The translations under genes were made by a program, and so were the position numbers. A stretch of DNA of 64,000 nucleotides from Rhizobiaceae bacterium (GTDB lineage: Bacteria; Pseudomonadota; Alphaproteobacteria; Rhizobiales; Rhizobiaceae), in contig JAHBYW010000001.1 of NCBI GenBank assembly GCA_019635755.1, forward strand, positions 868,001-932,000, written 5' to 3'. Position 1 is the stretch's first letter. Every line of letters begins with the position of its first letter. Under the pieces are notes generated by a model. It had not been told where the DNA came from. It did no database searches and worked only from the letters and a program-made list of their open reading frames with translations. Below, piece after piece: positions 1 through 9,833 of the stretch.

Positions 1-859
1 GCAGGGGATCGTCGGTCACGGTGATCGAGGCCGACGCGACCTGCTTGCCCATCATGTCGCGCAGGAAGCTTGTCTTGCGGGCGACCGACGCCCCGTTGAT
101 GGCGCCGGCGAGGTGGGCGGCCATGCCGCGCGCGACGCGGGGATCGAACACGACCGTCACCGGCCCGGTGCGCGCCTTGCGGGGATTGAGTCGCTTGACC
201 GCCCGCTCGCCGGCGCGCCGGCCGATCTCAGCGGGACCGTCGAGTTCGGAGAAATGCAGGCGCGACGAGAAGTCGTAGTCGCGTTCCATGCCGGTGCCCT
301 CGCCGGCGATGACGCTGACCGAGCGGGAAAAGCGCGAGGCGACATACTGGCCGAGGAAGCCGGCGGAGGTGGCGAGCACGAGCCCGCCGAAACCCGCGCG
401 GGCGCCGCCGCCGCCGGAATTGGCGACGCCCTTCACGCCGAGCGCCGCTTCTTCCATCTCCAGCGCATCCGCCCTCAGCCTTTCGGCCAGGACGACCGTC
501 TGGTCGTAAAGGTCGAGATCGACCACGGACGTCGCAAGGCGCGACGGGTCGGCCAGGCCCTGGTACGGATCCTCCGGCGAGACCTTCGCCATCGCGATGG
601 CGCGCTCGGCCAGCGTCGCCGGGTCCCAAGACTGGGTGGCGGAGACGCTGGCGACGCGCTTGCCGAGGAAGACGCGGAGCGAAATCTCGTCGCTTTCAGA
701 TGCCTCCGTGCTCTCGACCTTGCCCAGCCTGACGGAGACGCCGCTCGACCGGCCACGGATGGCCACCGCGTCGGCCGCGTCCGCGCCGGCCTTCTTCGCC
801 GCCTCGACCAGGGCCGCGACGCGGTCGACCAGTTTTGCCGAATCGACGCTGTCGCTCAT
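1..859 (-). CDS. pmbA: TldD/PmbA family metalloprotease subunit (TldE/PmbA), 3' part missing
   Basis: This reading frame starts at ATG 859 and stays open to the left edge, so only the first 286 residues are visible and the C-terminus is outside the window. The protein begins MSDSVDSAKL and has the N-terminal PmbA/TldE layout: a helical start, the stretch SGVSVRLGKVESTEASES, and a GTGMERDYDFSSRLHF segment that is typical of the family. TldD and TldE form a cytoplasmic heterodimeric protease that trims unfolded or modified peptides. In that family TldE/PmbA is the partner without the zinc motif. The gene is transcribed divergently from the VOC gene, with about 130 bp between them and no obvious feature there. 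The assignment to PmbA rather than TldD rests on the N-terminal half only. Confidence 0.85.
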   Translation of the reverse strand, partial: MSDSVDSAKLVDRVAALVEAAKKAGADAADAVAIRGRSSGVSVRLGKVESTEASESDEISLRVFLGKRVASVSATQSWDPATLAERAIAMAKVSPEDPYQGLADPSRLATSVVDLDLYDQTVVLAERLRADALEMEEAALGVKGVANSGGGGARAGFGGLVLATSAGFLGQYVASRFSRSVSVIAGEGTGMERDYDFSSRLHFSELDGPAEIGRRAGERAVKRLNPRKARTGPVTVVFDPRVARGMAAHLAGAINGASVARKTSFLRDMMGKQVASASITVTDDPL

Positions 860-990
860 ACGATTGTCCTTGTCCTTTCACCGGCGCTGGGCGCCGGCGA
901 TGCCGTGCACCATCTATTGTTCCGGCGTTGCATGTGCAATGGGTGCACGGCCGCGCCCGCTCTGACCCGGCCGGACCGAGGAGACTGCCC

Positions 991-1407
991 GTGACCCCCT
1001 TCCACCTCGCCTTTCCCGTGCGCGACCTCGACGAGACTCGGGTATTCTACCGCGACGTGCTGGGCTGCGACCTTGGCCGGTCGTCCGACACGTGGGTGGA
1101 TTTCAGCCTCTACGGACACCAGATGTCGGCCCACCTGCGACCCGGTGCTTCCGCCGCGGCGCGCGACGGGCAGGTAGACGGCAAGGCCGTGCCGATACCG
1201 CATTTCGGTGTTGTCCTCATGATGGACGACTGGCAGGCGCTGGCGGCGCGCCTGGAGTCCAGCGAAGCGATCGACTGGATCGAGCGGCCGATGGTGCGCT
1301 TCAAGGGTGAGCCGGGCGAACAGGCCACGCTGTTCATCCGCGACCCGTCGGGCAACGCGCTCGAGTTCAAGGGGTTCCGATCCATGGAAAGCGTCTTCGC
1401 GCACTGA
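991..1407 (+). CDS. VOC/glyoxalase-family protein
   Basis: A 138-residue single-domain protein of the vicinal oxygen chelate fold. It opens with the typical FHLAFPVRDLDETRVFYRDV beta-alpha unit and closes with DPSGNALEFKGF, the conserved second metal-ligand (Glu) strand. Such proteins bind a divalent metal and act as dioxygenases, glyoxalases or resistance proteins; the substrate cannot be told from the sequence. GTG 991 was chosen because GAGGAG lies about 7 bases upstream and because the fold starts immediately after it. The open frame runs further upstream but reads as unrelated sequence. The MATE exporter gene follows 13 bases downstream on the same strand, so the two probably share a transcript. 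Confidence 0.82.
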   Translation: MTPFHLAFPVRDLDETRVFYRDVLGCDLGRSSDTWVDFSLYGHQMSAHLRPGASAAARDGQVDGKAVPIPHFGVVLMMDDWQALAARLESSEAIDWIERPMVRFKGEPGEQATLFIRDPSGNALEFKGFRSMESVFAH

Positions 1408-1420
1408 AGGCATCCCGGCC

Positions 1421-2848
1421 ATGAGCAATCCGGCCGCAGCCCAGACCGCGAAGTTCGTCACCGGCTCGACGCTGCGTCATGTGGTGGTGATGACGGCGAC
1501 GGGATCGGTCGGCCTGATCGCGGTGTTCGTGGTCGACGCGCTGAACCTCTTCTACATCTCAATGCTGGGCGTTCAGGAACTCGCCGCTGCCATCGGTTTC
1601 GCGTCGACGCTGCTGTTCTTCACGGTTTCCGTGGCGATCGGCATGACCGTTGCGACCGGCGCGCTGGTTGCGCGGGCGCTCGGACGGGGCAACCGCGAGG
1701 AAGCCGCGGCCTTCGGCGGGGCGTCGATTGTCTTCGTCGGGCTGGTGACGACCGCGCTGACCCTGGCAGTCTGGCCATTCCTGCGCGAACTCGTTGCCGC
1801 GCTCGGCGCCACCGGCCAGACGCTCGACCTGTCCGTCCGCTTCCTGAACGTGGTTTTGCCGTCGACGCCGATCGTCGCCATCGGCATGTGCACGACAGGC
1901 ATCCTGCGCGGCGTCGGCGATGCGAGGCGGGCAATGTATGTGACGCTCGGCGCGGCCATTGCCGCCGCCGTGCTGGACCCGATCCTCATCTTCGGCCTCC
2001 AGCTCGGGCTGGACGGAGCGGCGATCTCCACGGTCCTGTCGCGCCTGGTGCTGCTGGGGATCGGCCTGTACGGCGCGCAGATCGTCCACCGGCTGGTGCG
2101 GCTGCCCGACCGGCACCGCCTCGCAGCCGCCGTCCGGCCCTTCGTCGCCATCGGCCTGCCGGCGGTGCTGACGCAACTGGCGACGCCGGTCGGCAATGCC
2201 TATGTCACCGCCGAGATCGCCGCATTCGGCGACGACGCGGTGGCGGGATGGGCGATCATCGGCCGCCTCGTGCCCGTCGCCTTCGGGGCCGTGTTCGCTC
2301 TGTCGGGCGCGGTCGGTCCGATCCTCGGCCAGAACTTCGGCGCCCGGCGCTACGACCGCCTCTACGGCACGATGCGCGACGCGCTGGTCGTGACGCTCGT
2401 CTACGTGCTGACGATGTGGGCTCTGCTCGGCCTGTTTGCTGGGCACATCGCCTCACTCTTCGGAGCCGAGGGCCAGTCACGCGAGCTCATCGTGTTCTTC
2501 TGCCTGTTCGCGGCGGGCTCGTTCCTGTTCAACGGCGCGATCTTCGTCTCCAGCGCCGCCTTCAACAATCTCGGCTATCCGACCTATTCGACCGTCTTCA
2601 ACTGGGGCCGCTCGACGCTCGGCGTCATTCCCTTCGTCTGGGCCGGCGCCAGCTGGTATGGCGCCAAGGGCGTGATCGCGGGATGGGGCCTGGGCGCCGT
2701 CGTCTTCGGCATCGCCTCCATCGTGGTCTGCTTCAGGGTCATCCGGACGATCTCGCAGCGCCCGACCGACGCCGGCGAACCGCGGCCGGCTCCGCCGCCG
2801 GCGGCCAACTCGCCGTTCTCGACCGGCAAGGCCTCGACGCTCGGCTGA
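1421..2848 (+). CDS. MATE family multidrug/Na+ antiporter
   Basis: A 475-residue polytopic inner-membrane protein with about twelve hydrophobic segments arranged as two similar halves, as in MATE (multi-antimicrobial extrusion) transporters. Family features include the early VDALNLFYISMLGVQELAA segment and VGPILGQNFGARRYDR in the second half, the equivalent of the conserved GQNxGA motif. MATE proteins export cationic drugs and metabolites using a sodium or proton gradient; the substrate here is unknown. ATG 1421 begins MSNPAAAQTAKF and lies 13 bases after the VOC stop. The C-terminal 30 residues are proline- and alanine-rich and probably cytoplasmic and unstructured. Confidence 0.9.
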   Translation: MSNPAAAQTAKFVTGSTLRHVVVMTATGSVGLIAVFVVDALNLFYISMLGVQELAAAIGFASTLLFFTVSVAIGMTVATGALVARALGRGNREEAAAFGGASIVFVGLVTTALTLAVWPFLRELVAALGATGQTLDLSVRFLNVVLPSTPIVAIGMCTTGILRGVGDARRAMYVTLGAAIAAAVLDPILIFGLQLGLDGAAISTVLSRLVLLGIGLYGAQIVHRLVRLPDRHRLAAAVRPFVAIGLPAVLTQLATPVGNAYVTAEIAAFGDDAVAGWAIIGRLVPVAFGAVFALSGAVGPILGQNFGARRYDRLYGTMRDALVVTLVYVLTMWALLGLFAGHIASLFGAEGQSRELIVFFCLFAAGSFLFNGAIFVSSAAFNNLGYPTYSTVFNWGRSTLGVIPFVWAGASWYGAKGVIAGWGLGAVVFGIASIVVCFRVIRTISQRPTDAGEPRPAPPPAANSPFSTGKASTLG

Positions 2849-2858
2849 GCCGGGTCCC

Positions 2859-3737
2859 CTATGCCGGGGCGAGTTCCCGCACGTGTCCGTGCGCGCGCTT
2901 GCCGACCTCGGCCTCGACGGCGCGCTTCAGTTCGTCCTTGATCGAGCGCGTCTCCGCCAGCACGGCGTCAATCTTCAGGAAATCGAGCACGCGGAAGCGC
3001 GACACCGGCGGGCGCAGGAATATCTCCGGCCGCTGGGTCTTCAGCTTCATCGCGATGATCGACTGCATCATCAGCTGACTGGCACCGAACATCAGCTCCA
3101 TCGACGTCTGGCGCCGCCGGCCGCTGTTGGTCGGTGAGCCGACCACGTCGATGGCGATGACGATGTCGGCAAGGCCGGCGAGCAGGTCGAACGGTACGGG
3201 ATTGTAGATGCCGCCGTCGACGAGGAGCTTCCCGTCGCGCGTCACCGGGCGGAACAGCGCAGGAATTGCCGCCGACGCGGCCAGCGCGGAGTTCAGGTCG
3301 CCATGCTCGAAAACCGCCAGTCCATGCCCGAAATAGTCGGTCGCGGTCACCTTGAGGGGGATCGTCAGGGCCTCGAAACTCGCCGGAACCTGTTCCGGCA
3401 AGAACGCTTTGACGATCCGCTCGACGTTGAACTGGGTGACCCGCAGGCCGCCCATCATCTCGCCGAGGCTCTCGGGCCTTGCCTTCCACATCCGGCTGGC
3501 GACTTCGGCGCGGCGGCTCAGCACCGAGCGCGCGTAGTCATGGATGTCCCGCCCGGTCATGCCGGACGCCATGCCTGCGCCCATGATCGCGCCGATCGAC
3601 GAGCCGGCGATCGCGACCGGCCGGATGCCGAGTTCGTCCAGCGCCTCGATCGCATGGATATGGGCAAGGCCCCGCGCGCCACCCCCGCCGAACGCGACCG
3701 CGAAGGTCGGGCCAGTCGCCCTCTCCGGCGTGCCCAT
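2859..3737 (-). CDS. patatin-like phospholipase (RssA-type)
   Basis: A 292-residue patatin-fold protein. The oxyanion-hole motif FGGGGARGLAHI lies at about residues 16-27, the nucleophile elbow GSSIG at about residues 45-49, and the catalytic aspartate motif DGGIYNP in mid-protein. These form the Ser-Asp dyad of patatin phospholipases. The size and the lack of extra domains match the bacterial RssA/YchK group rather than secreted ExoU-type toxins. No signal peptide is visible, so it is likely cytoplasmic. ATG 3737 lies 9 bases after the stop of the upstream M16 protease gene, so it appears to end the operon M16-M16-patatin. The lipid substrate is not predictable. Confidence 0.88.
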   Translation of the reverse strand: MGTPERATGPTFAVAFGGGGARGLAHIHAIEALDELGIRPVAIAGSSIGAIMGAGMASGMTGRDIHDYARSVLSRRAEVASRMWKARPESLGEMMGGLRVTQFNVERIVKAFLPEQVPASFEALTIPLKVTATDYFGHGLAVFEHGDLNSALAASAAIPALFRPVTRDGKLLVDGGIYNPVPFDLLAGLADIVIAIDVVGSPTNSGRRRQTSMELMFGASQLMMQSIIAMKLKTQRPEIFLRPPVSRFRVLDFLKIDAVLAETRSIKDELKRAVEAEVGKRAHGHVRELAPA

Positions 3738-3746
3738 CGGGAAACC

Positions 3747-5093
3747 TCATTCTCCGCCGGGGAGTTCCGGTCCGACGACCATGACGGCCGGCGCGGCGGT
3801 GAGCAATCTACGCGCCGCTTCCGCAACCTGGTCAAGGGTCACCGCGTCGATGATCGCCTCGCGACGGTCGATATAATCGATCCCGAGGTCACCCATCTGC
3901 AGGTCCACGAGGGTCCGCGAGATCGCGCCCGACGTGTCGAGGTTGCTGATCGCATAGGCGCCGATGACGTACTTCTTCGCCGCGGCAAGTTCCTCGGCCG
4001 TGACGCCGCCATCGGCCATCCGCTTCACCTCGTCGCGGATGATCTTCAGCGTGTCGGCCGCACGATCGGAGCGCGTCGCAGTCGAAATGACCAGCGCCGA
4101 GGCGTGGTCGTAGTTGATCAGCGAGGAATCGACCGAATAGGCCAGCCCCCGCTTCTCGCGAACCTCGTTGAACAGCCGCGACGTGAACGTGCCGCCGCCG
4201 AGGATGTGGTTCATCAGGTAGGCGCCGAAGAACAGCGGATCGTCGCGCTCGATGCCGGGATAGGCGAGCGTCAGGCTCGTCTGCGGCAGGTCGTAGGTCA
4301 CGTCCAGTTCCTGGTCGAGCTTCGGGACCACCGGACCGACCGCCGCCAGTTTCGCCTTCTCCGGCAGATCGCCGAAGACGCGGTCGAGTTCGCGCTTCAG
4401 CGTCTCCGCGTCGATCGCTCCGACGACACCGACGAACAGGTTGTCGCGTGCGAACACGTCGTGGTGGAACGTGCGCAGATCCTCCTGCGTGATCGCAGCC
4501 AGCGTCGCCTCGGTCCCCTCATCCTCGCGCGCATAAGCGTGGTCGCCATAGATCGCCTTGCGCCAGGCCACGGCCGCGGCGCGGCCGGGATCGCGGGCGC
4601 CGGCGACGATGCCGGCGACGATCTGCGCCCGCATGCGGTCGATCGGATTCTGATCGAAGCGCGGCTGGCCGACCGCGATCTTCAGCAGCCCGAGCGCCTC
4701 GTCGCGCTCGTCGGCCAGCATGCGCATGGCGCCCGAGATGGAATCACGGCTGGCGCTGAAGCGCATCTCGGCGCCTGCGTCGTCCAGCCTGATCTGGAAG
4801 GCGTCGCTGTCGAGGTCGCCGGCGCCTTCGTCGAAGAGCGTGGTGATCAGGTTGGCGAGGCCTTCCTTGCCCACCGGGTCCTGCGTGCTGCCGCCCCGGA
4901 AGGCGAAGCGCAGCGAGATGATCGGCACGGTGTAGTCCTCGACCAGCCAGGCCTTCACGCCCTTCTCGGACACGACCTCCTGGATCTTCACCGCGGCGCG
5001 GGCCGGCATGATCGCCGGCAGGGTGAGGAAGACGATTGCGAGGATCGTGGCGGCGACGGTCCAGGCGATGCGGTGGCGCAGGGCAGGCTGCAT
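3747..5093 (-). CDS. M16 family zinc-protease-like subunit lacking the catalytic motif
   Basis: A 448-residue periplasmic M16 (pitrilysin/processing-peptidase) family protein. It begins with a signal peptide (MQPALRHR, a long hydrophobic core, then PARAA). The region aligned with the zinc motif HxxEH reads [15 protein letters not shown], with no His-x-x-Glu-His, so this subunit should be non-catalytic. Later family segments are intact, such as [20 protein letters not shown]. Bacterial M16 enzymes often occur as pairs of an active and an inactive subunit that form one chamber, and the gene just upstream encodes the active form. ATG 5093 is preferred over longer open frame upstream because it places the signal peptide at the start. 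It lies 11 bases after the upstream stop. Confidence 0.87.
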   Translation of the reverse strand: MQPALRHRIAWTVAATILAIVFLTLPAIMPARAAVKIQEVVSEKGVKAWLVEDYTVPIISLRFAFRGGSTQDPVGKEGLANLITTLFDEGAGDLDSDAFQIRLDDAGAEMRFSASRDSISGAMRMLADERDEALGLLKIAVGQPRFDQNPIDRMRAQIVAGIVAGARDPGRAAAVAWRKAIYGDHAYAREDEGTEATLAAITQEDLRTFHHDVFARDNLFVGVVGAIDAETLKRELDRVFGDLPEKAKLAAVGPVVPKLDQELDVTYDLPQTSLTLAYPGIERDDPLFFGAYLMNHILGGGTFTSRLFNEVREKRGLAYSVDSSLINYDHASALVISTATRSDRAADTLKIIRDEVKRMADGGVTAEELAAAKKYVIGAYAISNLDTSGAISRTLVDLQMGDLGIDYIDRREAIIDAVTLDQVAEAARRLLTAAPAVMVVGPELPGGE

Positions 5094-5104
5094 GATCGTC
5101 GTCC

Positions 5105-6472
5105 TCAATTGGGCGCCTGGTCGGCGGGCAGCAGGTAGCCTGTCACCGACCGGTCGTAGTCGAGATATTTGGCGGCGACGGCGCGGACCTGTTCGGCGGT
5201 CACCGCCTTGATCCGGTCCGGCCATTCGTCGATGTCGGCGATCGTCCCGCCGGTGGCGAGCGTCGCGCCATAGATGTTGGCCATGCTGGACTGGCTGTCG
5301 CGGGCGAAGATCACCGAGCGCAGGAAGCGCGTCTTGGCCTTCTCCACCTCGTCCGCCGTGACGCCATCCTTGACGATCTTGGCGACCTCGGCGCGAACCG
5401 CCGCCTCGATCTGTTCAAGCGTGGCTGCGCCGCGCGGCGCGCCGTAGACGGTGAACGAGGTCGTGTCGAGCAGCGATCCCGAATAATACGCGCCGGCCGA
5501 CGAGGCGATGCCCTGCCTGACCACCAGTTCCTGGTGGATGCGGCTGCGCGTGCCGCCGCCCAGGACCTCCGACAGGATGTCCAGCGCCTCGGCCTCGCCG
5601 TCGCTGTCGGTGGTATAGGAGGGCGCCAGCCAGGAGGTGCCGAAGCTCGGCACGCTGATGCGCGCGTCCTTCAGCGTCACCGTGCGGCGCGTGTTGTGCT
5701 CCGGTTCCTGCGGGCGGACGCGCGGCGGCAGGTCGGGACCGCGCGGCACCAGGCCGTAGGTCTTGTCGGCCAGCCGCCGGACGGTCGCCTCGTCGACGTC
5801 GCCGGCGACGACCAGCACCGCGTTGTTGGGCGCATAGTACCGATCGTAGAAGGCGACCGCATCGGCCCGGTTGAGCTGCTCGATCTCATGCATCCAGCCG
5901 ATCACCGGAATGCGGTACGGATGGTTCTGGTAGAGCGTGGCGTCCTTCTCCTCGTCGAGCAGCGCGTCGGGGCTGGTCTCGACCCGCGAACGACGCTCCT
6001 CGAGGATCACGTCGCGCTCCGGCCCGATCACCTCGTCGGTCAGGATCAGGTTGCGCATCCGATCCGCCTCGAAGGTCATCATCGTCTCCAGCGCGTCGGC
6101 TTCGACGGTCTGGTGGTAGGCGGTATAGTCGTAGGAGGTGAAGGCGTTCTCGCTGCCGCCGATCGCCGCGATCGCGGCGCCGAACTCACCGGCCTTGTGG
6201 TTCTTCGTTCCCTTGAACATCAGGTGTTCGAAGAAATGCGCGATGCCCGACTTGCCGGGCGGCTCGTCGGCGCTGCCCACCTTGTACCAGACCATGTGGG
6301 TCACGATCGGCGCTCGGTGGTCGGGGATGACCACGACCTGCATGCCGTTGGCCAGCGCGAACTGGGAGACGCCGTTCTCGACGGAGCGCTCCTGGGCACC
6401 GGCGCCCGCGGCGGTTCCGAACGACAGCGAAAGTGCGAGAAGAAGCGCCCTGGCGCGCCCGGTGTGAGACAT
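5105..6472 (-). CDS. M16 family zinc protease, catalytic subunit
   Basis: A 455-residue secreted M16 peptidase. An N-terminal signal peptide ends near GAGAQ, followed by the strand [20 protein letters not shown] and the inverted zinc motif HFFEH within [14 protein letters not shown]. The distal family motif [18 protein letters not shown] is also present. It should degrade peptides in the periplasm together with the inactive partner encoded immediately downstream. ATG 6472 is chosen because it begins the signal peptide ([17 protein letters not shown]) and has AGGA directly before it, although the spacing is tight. The frame is open upstream to about 6556, so a longer N-terminus is possible but would bury the signal. 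Confidence 0.9.
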   Translation of the reverse strand: MSHTGRARALLLALSLSFGTAAGAGAQERSVENGVSQFALANGMQVVVIPDHRAPIVTHMVWYKVGSADEPPGKSGIAHFFEHLMFKGTKNHKAGEFGAAIAAIGGSENAFTSYDYTAYHQTVEADALETMMTFEADRMRNLILTDEVIGPERDVILEERRSRVETSPDALLDEEKDATLYQNHPYRIPVIGWMHEIEQLNRADAVAFYDRYYAPNNAVLVVAGDVDEATVRRLADKTYGLVPRGPDLPPRVRPQEPEHNTRRTVTLKDARISVPSFGTSWLAPSYTTDSDGEAEALDILSEVLGGGTRSRIHQELVVRQGIASSAGAYYSGSLLDTTSFTVYGAPRGAATLEQIEAAVRAEVAKIVKDGVTADEVEKAKTRFLRSVIFARDSQSSMANIYGATLATGGTIADIDEWPDRIKAVTAEQVRAVAAKYLDYDRSVTGYLLPADQAPN

Positions 6473-6552
6473 TCCTCGATCCTCGAAAACGTCGGTGGCG
6501 CGGGCCGTATAGCGCCCGGCGGGGTCAAACCCGAGTGAATTGTTCGTCATCT

Positions 6553-7128
6553 TCACGACGAAAGCGGCTCCATTCGGGCGCGTTCGACGAAGCGGATCAC
6601 CGTGTCGCCATAGTCGCGCTGGTCAACGACCGCAAAACCGGCGCCGGGCTCGAAGGGCGCCGAGGCCGCCTCCTCGACGACGCAGAGCGCATCCGGCTGC
6701 AGCCAGCCGCCAGCCCGCGCCGACTGGAGGGCGCGCTCGCCGAGCCCCTTGCCGTAGGGAGGGTCGGCGAAGACCAGCCCGAAGGGCTGGATCGTGCCCA
6801 CCTCCCCCAGCCGGGTCGCGTCGCGGCGGAAGATCTTGGTGCGCCCCTGCAGGCCGAAAGCCTCGACGTTGTCCCGGATGAGGCCCCGCCCTTCGGCCGA
6901 CTCCTCGATGAACACGCACGACGCTGCGCCGCGGGACAGCGCCTCCAGCCCGAGCGCGCCGGTCCCGGCGAACAGGTCCAGCACCCTCACGCCCTCGAGC
7001 CGGTCCGGGTAGCGGTGGGCGATGACGTTGAACACGGCCTCGCGCGTGCGATCCGACGTCGGCCGGATCGCCTGCGAGCGCGGCGCGGCGAGCGGCCGGC
7101 CGCGAAACTCGCCGCCGACGATGCGCAT
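6553..7128 (-). CDS. rsmD: 16S rRNA (guanine(966)-N(2))-methyltransferase RsmD
   Basis: A 191-residue class I SAM-dependent methyltransferase. It starts [13 protein letters not shown], the conserved RsmD opening. The SAM-binding loop is [18 protein letters not shown], and the catalytic N6/N2-amino methylase motif DPPYGKG lies near residue 120. RsmD methylates G966 of 16S rRNA in the 30S subunit. The start overlaps the stop of the upstream pseudouridine synthase gene (TGATG), so the two rRNA-modification genes are translationally coupled. Length and motifs match the family fully. Confidence 0.95.
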   Translation of the reverse strand: MRIVGGEFRGRPLAAPRSQAIRPTSDRTREAVFNVIAHRYPDRLEGVRVLDLFAGTGALGLEALSRGAASCVFIEESAEGRGLIRDNVEAFGLQGRTKIFRRDATRLGEVGTIQPFGLVFADPPYGKGLGERALQSARAGGWLQPDALCVVEEAASAPFEPGAGFAVVDQRDYGDTVIRFVERARMEPLSS

Positions 7129-9296
7129 CAGCGCGGGCCGCGCGGCTTGCCCGGGCCCGAACGCGGACCTGTGCGCGGCCCTCTGCCCGGCCGATTGCCG
7201 GGCTTGCCGCCGCCGCCATCAGGCTTGTGGGCGTCGCCGCTGACGCGCCGGCCGGTCGGCCGCGCACCGGGCGCGGTCCAGACATAGGCCGTCCGCGGCT
7301 TCGACGGATCGGCCCGGTTTTCGGCGCGTTCGCGTGCTTCCCGTTTGCCTGGCGCGCCGCCGGCCCCTTTCGGCTTGTCGAACCTTGGCCGCTCCGCTTT
7401 CGGTCCGGCAGGCTTGCCCTTCGACGGACCATCCGTCCTGCCCCGCGCAAAACCGTCTGGCCCACCGAAGCCACCCTCGCGCGTCTTTCGGTCCGGCCGT
7501 GTCTGAAGCTTCGCCAGCGCCTGCTCGCGGATCTGGTCGCGATTACGCCAGTTGTTCTTGACCAGCCCGCCCTCGGATACATCCAGCTCGCGCCGCGGCC
7601 GCGGACGGTCTTCCTGCTGCTCGCGACGATCGTCCCGGCGCTCGCCGCGCACGGGCTTGTTGGAGAAGGGTTGCGTGATGCCCGCCTCGAAATTCGCGCC
7701 GGCCTCCTCGATCAGCCGCTCGCCGAGCTGGTCGCGCAGCATCCTGCCCTTGATCTCCAGAACCGCCCCCTCGGCCAGTTCGCCGAGCTGGAACGGGCCG
7801 TAGGAGATGCGGATCAGCCGCGTCACTTCCAAACCGAGCGAGCCCAGCACGTTCCTGACCTCGCGGTTCTTGCCTTCGCGAAGGCCGAGCGTCAGCCAGG
7901 CATTGGTGCCCTGCGAGCGGTCGAGCGTCGCCTCGATCGAGCCGTAGAACACGCCATCGACGGCGACGCCGTCGCGCAGCGACTGCAGCGCCTTCTCGTC
8001 GACCTCGCCGTGGACGCGAACCCGGTAGCGCCTCAGCCAGCCCGTCGCCGGAAGTTCCAGCACGCGCGACAGTCCGCCGTCGTTGGTGAGCAGCAGCAGG
8101 CCTTCCGTGTTGATATCCAGCCGGCCGACCGTCACGACGCGTGGCAGATCATTCGGCAGGACGTCGAAGATGGTCTTGCGGCCTTCGGGATCGCGGTTGG
8201 TGGTCACCAGCCCGGCCGGCTTGTGGAACAGGAAGAGCCGCGTCCGCTCCGGCGCCGGGATCTCGTGGCCGTCGAGTTCCACCCGGTCGCTGAGGAGGAC
8301 GTTGCGCGCGGGCGACGTCAGCACCTCGCCGTTCACCCTCACCCGTCCGTCGGCGATGAGAGCCTCCGCGTCGCGGCGCGAGGCGATGCCGGCGCGCGCC
8401 AGCCTCTTGGCGATGCGTTCGCCCTCTTCGCTCGCCCCGGTCTCCAGCGGCGCCGCCTGCCGGCCGTCCCCCGGCGCGTCGCCCCGCAGCTGCGCGCGTT
8501 CGTTGCGGCCGGGCCGCGGGCGCTTCGTATGAGGGCGTTCGCCGCCCGGGGCATCCTTGTCGCGGAACTCCCGTCGCGGATCGGGGCCATCGCGTTTCAC
8601 GAAGGGCTTGCGGTCCTCGCGCGGCCTGTCGAACGAACGCGGTTCGCGCTCGGCCCGCGGGCGGTCGTCAGACCGAAACTCGCGCCGTGGACCATCCTCG
8701 CGCCGCGGACGCTCATCGCCGGGCCTCGCGGTTGGCCTGTCTCCGCGCGGCTTGCCGGCGAAAGGCTTTCCGCCGAACGGTTTGCCCTCGAATGGTTTGC
8801 GCTCGGATGGCTTGCCCTTGAACGGCTTGCGTTCACCCTTCGCGTAGGGCCGGTCGCCGGCGGATTTGTCGTCGCGCGCGAACTCCCGCCTCGGTCCATC
8901 GGCGCGCGCCGGCCGGTCGTCGCGCCGCTTGGCGAACGGCGCGTCGCCGCGGGGCCGGTCGTCCTGCCGGAACCGGCGTTCGGCGCCGTCCGCTGCGGGC
9001 GCACGGTCGTCCCCTCGCTTGGCGAACGGTCGCTCGCCGCGGGGCTTGCCGCCAAACGGCTTGCCGCCGCCCGGCCTCTTCGAAAAGGAGCGCTCTCCGG
9101 CCGGCCTGTCGTCGCGGCGGAACTCGCGCCTGGCGCCGTCGGCGGCCTGCGGCCGCTCGTCCCGGCGCTTCGCGAACGGCTTGTCGCCGCGCGGCTTTCC
9201 GGAAAACGGCTTGCTGCCGGGTTTGCCGAAAGGCTTCTTGCCGCCGCCATGGGCAGGCTTCTTCCCGCGCGGCGGTTTGCGTCGTTCGTCGTCCAT
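7128..9296 (-). CDS. rluB: RluB/RsuA-family rRNA pseudouridine synthase with very long disordered extensions
   Basis: A 722-residue protein whose catalytic core takes up only about residues 293-530. The core has an S4 RNA-binding domain ([20 protein letters not shown]) followed by the RsuA/RluB catalytic domain with the active-site loop [14 protein letters not shown]. It should convert a uridine of 23S rRNA to pseudouridine. The first roughly 290 residues are low-complexity and very basic, built from degenerate units such as [18 protein letters not shown] and [11 protein letters not shown]. The last roughly 180 residues are similarly Gly/Pro/Arg/Lys-rich. Such tails occur in rhizobial homologues, but this one is long. 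ATG 9296 begins the tail. The stop overlaps the rsmD start. Confidence 0.88.
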   Translation of the reverse strand: MDDERRKPPRGKKPAHGGGKKPFGKPGSKPFSGKPRGDKPFAKRRDERPQAADGARREFRRDDRPAGERSFSKRPGGGKPFGGKPRGERPFAKRGDDRAPAADGAERRFRQDDRPRGDAPFAKRRDDRPARADGPRREFARDDKSAGDRPYAKGERKPFKGKPSERKPFEGKPFGGKPFAGKPRGDRPTARPGDERPRREDGPRREFRSDDRPRAEREPRSFDRPREDRKPFVKRDGPDPRREFRDKDAPGGERPHTKRPRPGRNERAQLRGDAPGDGRQAAPLETGASEEGERIAKRLARAGIASRRDAEALIADGRVRVNGEVLTSPARNVLLSDRVELDGHEIPAPERTRLFLFHKPAGLVTTNRDPEGRKTIFDVLPNDLPRVVTVGRLDINTEGLLLLTNDGGLSRVLELPATGWLRRYRVRVHGEVDEKALQSLRDGVAVDGVFYGSIEATLDRSQGTNAWLTLGLREGKNREVRNVLGSLGLEVTRLIRISYGPFQLGELAEGAVLEIKGRMLRDQLGERLIEEAGANFEAGITQPFSNKPVRGERRDDRREQQEDRPRPRRELDVSEGGLVKNNWRNRDQIREQALAKLQTRPDRKTREGGFGGPDGFARGRTDGPSKGKPAGPKAERPRFDKPKGAGGAPGKREARERAENRADPSKPRTAYVWTAPGARPTGRRVSGDAHKPDGGGGKPGNRPGRGPRTGPRSGPGKPRGPR

Positions 9297-9372
9297 GTGG
9301 CCTTTGCCTTTCCGGGCGCGTAGTTATCAAAAAGGCGCAGGCCTTGCGAGGGACCGTGCGGAGGAAAATCGC

Positions 9373-9819
9373 GTGACGCGTCCGGACTTCATGGCGGCCG
9401 CATTTGCCGAGGCGTCAGCCGCGCGCGATCGCGGCGAGGTGCCGATCGGTGCGGCGATCGCGCTGGACGGCCGCCTGATCGCGCAGGCGGGCAACCGCAC
9501 GCTCGAGCTCTCCGACCCCACCGCCCATGCCGAGATGCTGGCGATCCGGCAGGCCGCGGCGACACTCGGCTCGCAACGCCTGTCCGGGGCCGACCTCTAC
9601 GTCACGCTGGAACCATGCCCGATGTGCGCCGCCGCCATCTCGTTCGCACGGCTGCGCCGCCTTTACTTCGGCGCGACCGACGCCAAGGGCGGTGCCGTGG
9701 TCAGCGGGGTGCGCCTGTTTTCCCAGCCCACCTGCCACCACGCGCCGGACGTCTACCCGGGCATCGGCGAGAGCCAGGCGGCAGATCTGCTACGCGACTT
9801 CTTCCGCGAGAGGCGATAG
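9373..9819 (+). CDS. tadA: tRNA-specific adenosine deaminase TadA (nucleoside deaminase)
   Basis: A 148-residue zinc-dependent deaminase with the two signature motifs: HAE within SDPTAHAEMLAIRQAA, which gives the zinc ligand and catalytic glutamate, and PCPMC within LEPCPMCAAAI, which gives the two Cys ligands. TadA deaminates A34 of tRNA-Arg(ACG) to inosine in the cytoplasm. GTG 9373 is chosen because GGAGGA lies 8 bases upstream; an ATG at 9391 is possible but lacks that site. The gene is divergent from the rluB-rsmD run, with 76 bp between. Cytosine or guanine deaminases of the same fold are alternatives, but size and motif spacing favour TadA. Confidence 0.88.
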   Translation: MTRPDFMAAAFAEASAARDRGEVPIGAAIALDGRLIAQAGNRTLELSDPTAHAEMLAIRQAAATLGSQRLSGADLYVTLEPCPMCAAAISFARLRRLYFGATDAKGGAVVSGVRLFSQPTCHHAPDVYPGIGESQAADLLRDFFRERR

Positions 9820-9833
9820 GGCAGCGGCGACCG

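Noticed and set aside
860..990. Possible small genes in the pmbA/VOC gap
   Set aside because: Short frames only, with no ribosome site or recognisable motif.
7227..9323. A 698-codon plus-strand frame opposite the pseudouridine synthase
   Set aside because: It is the antisense of low-complexity repeats; the sense strand has S4 and catalytic motifs.
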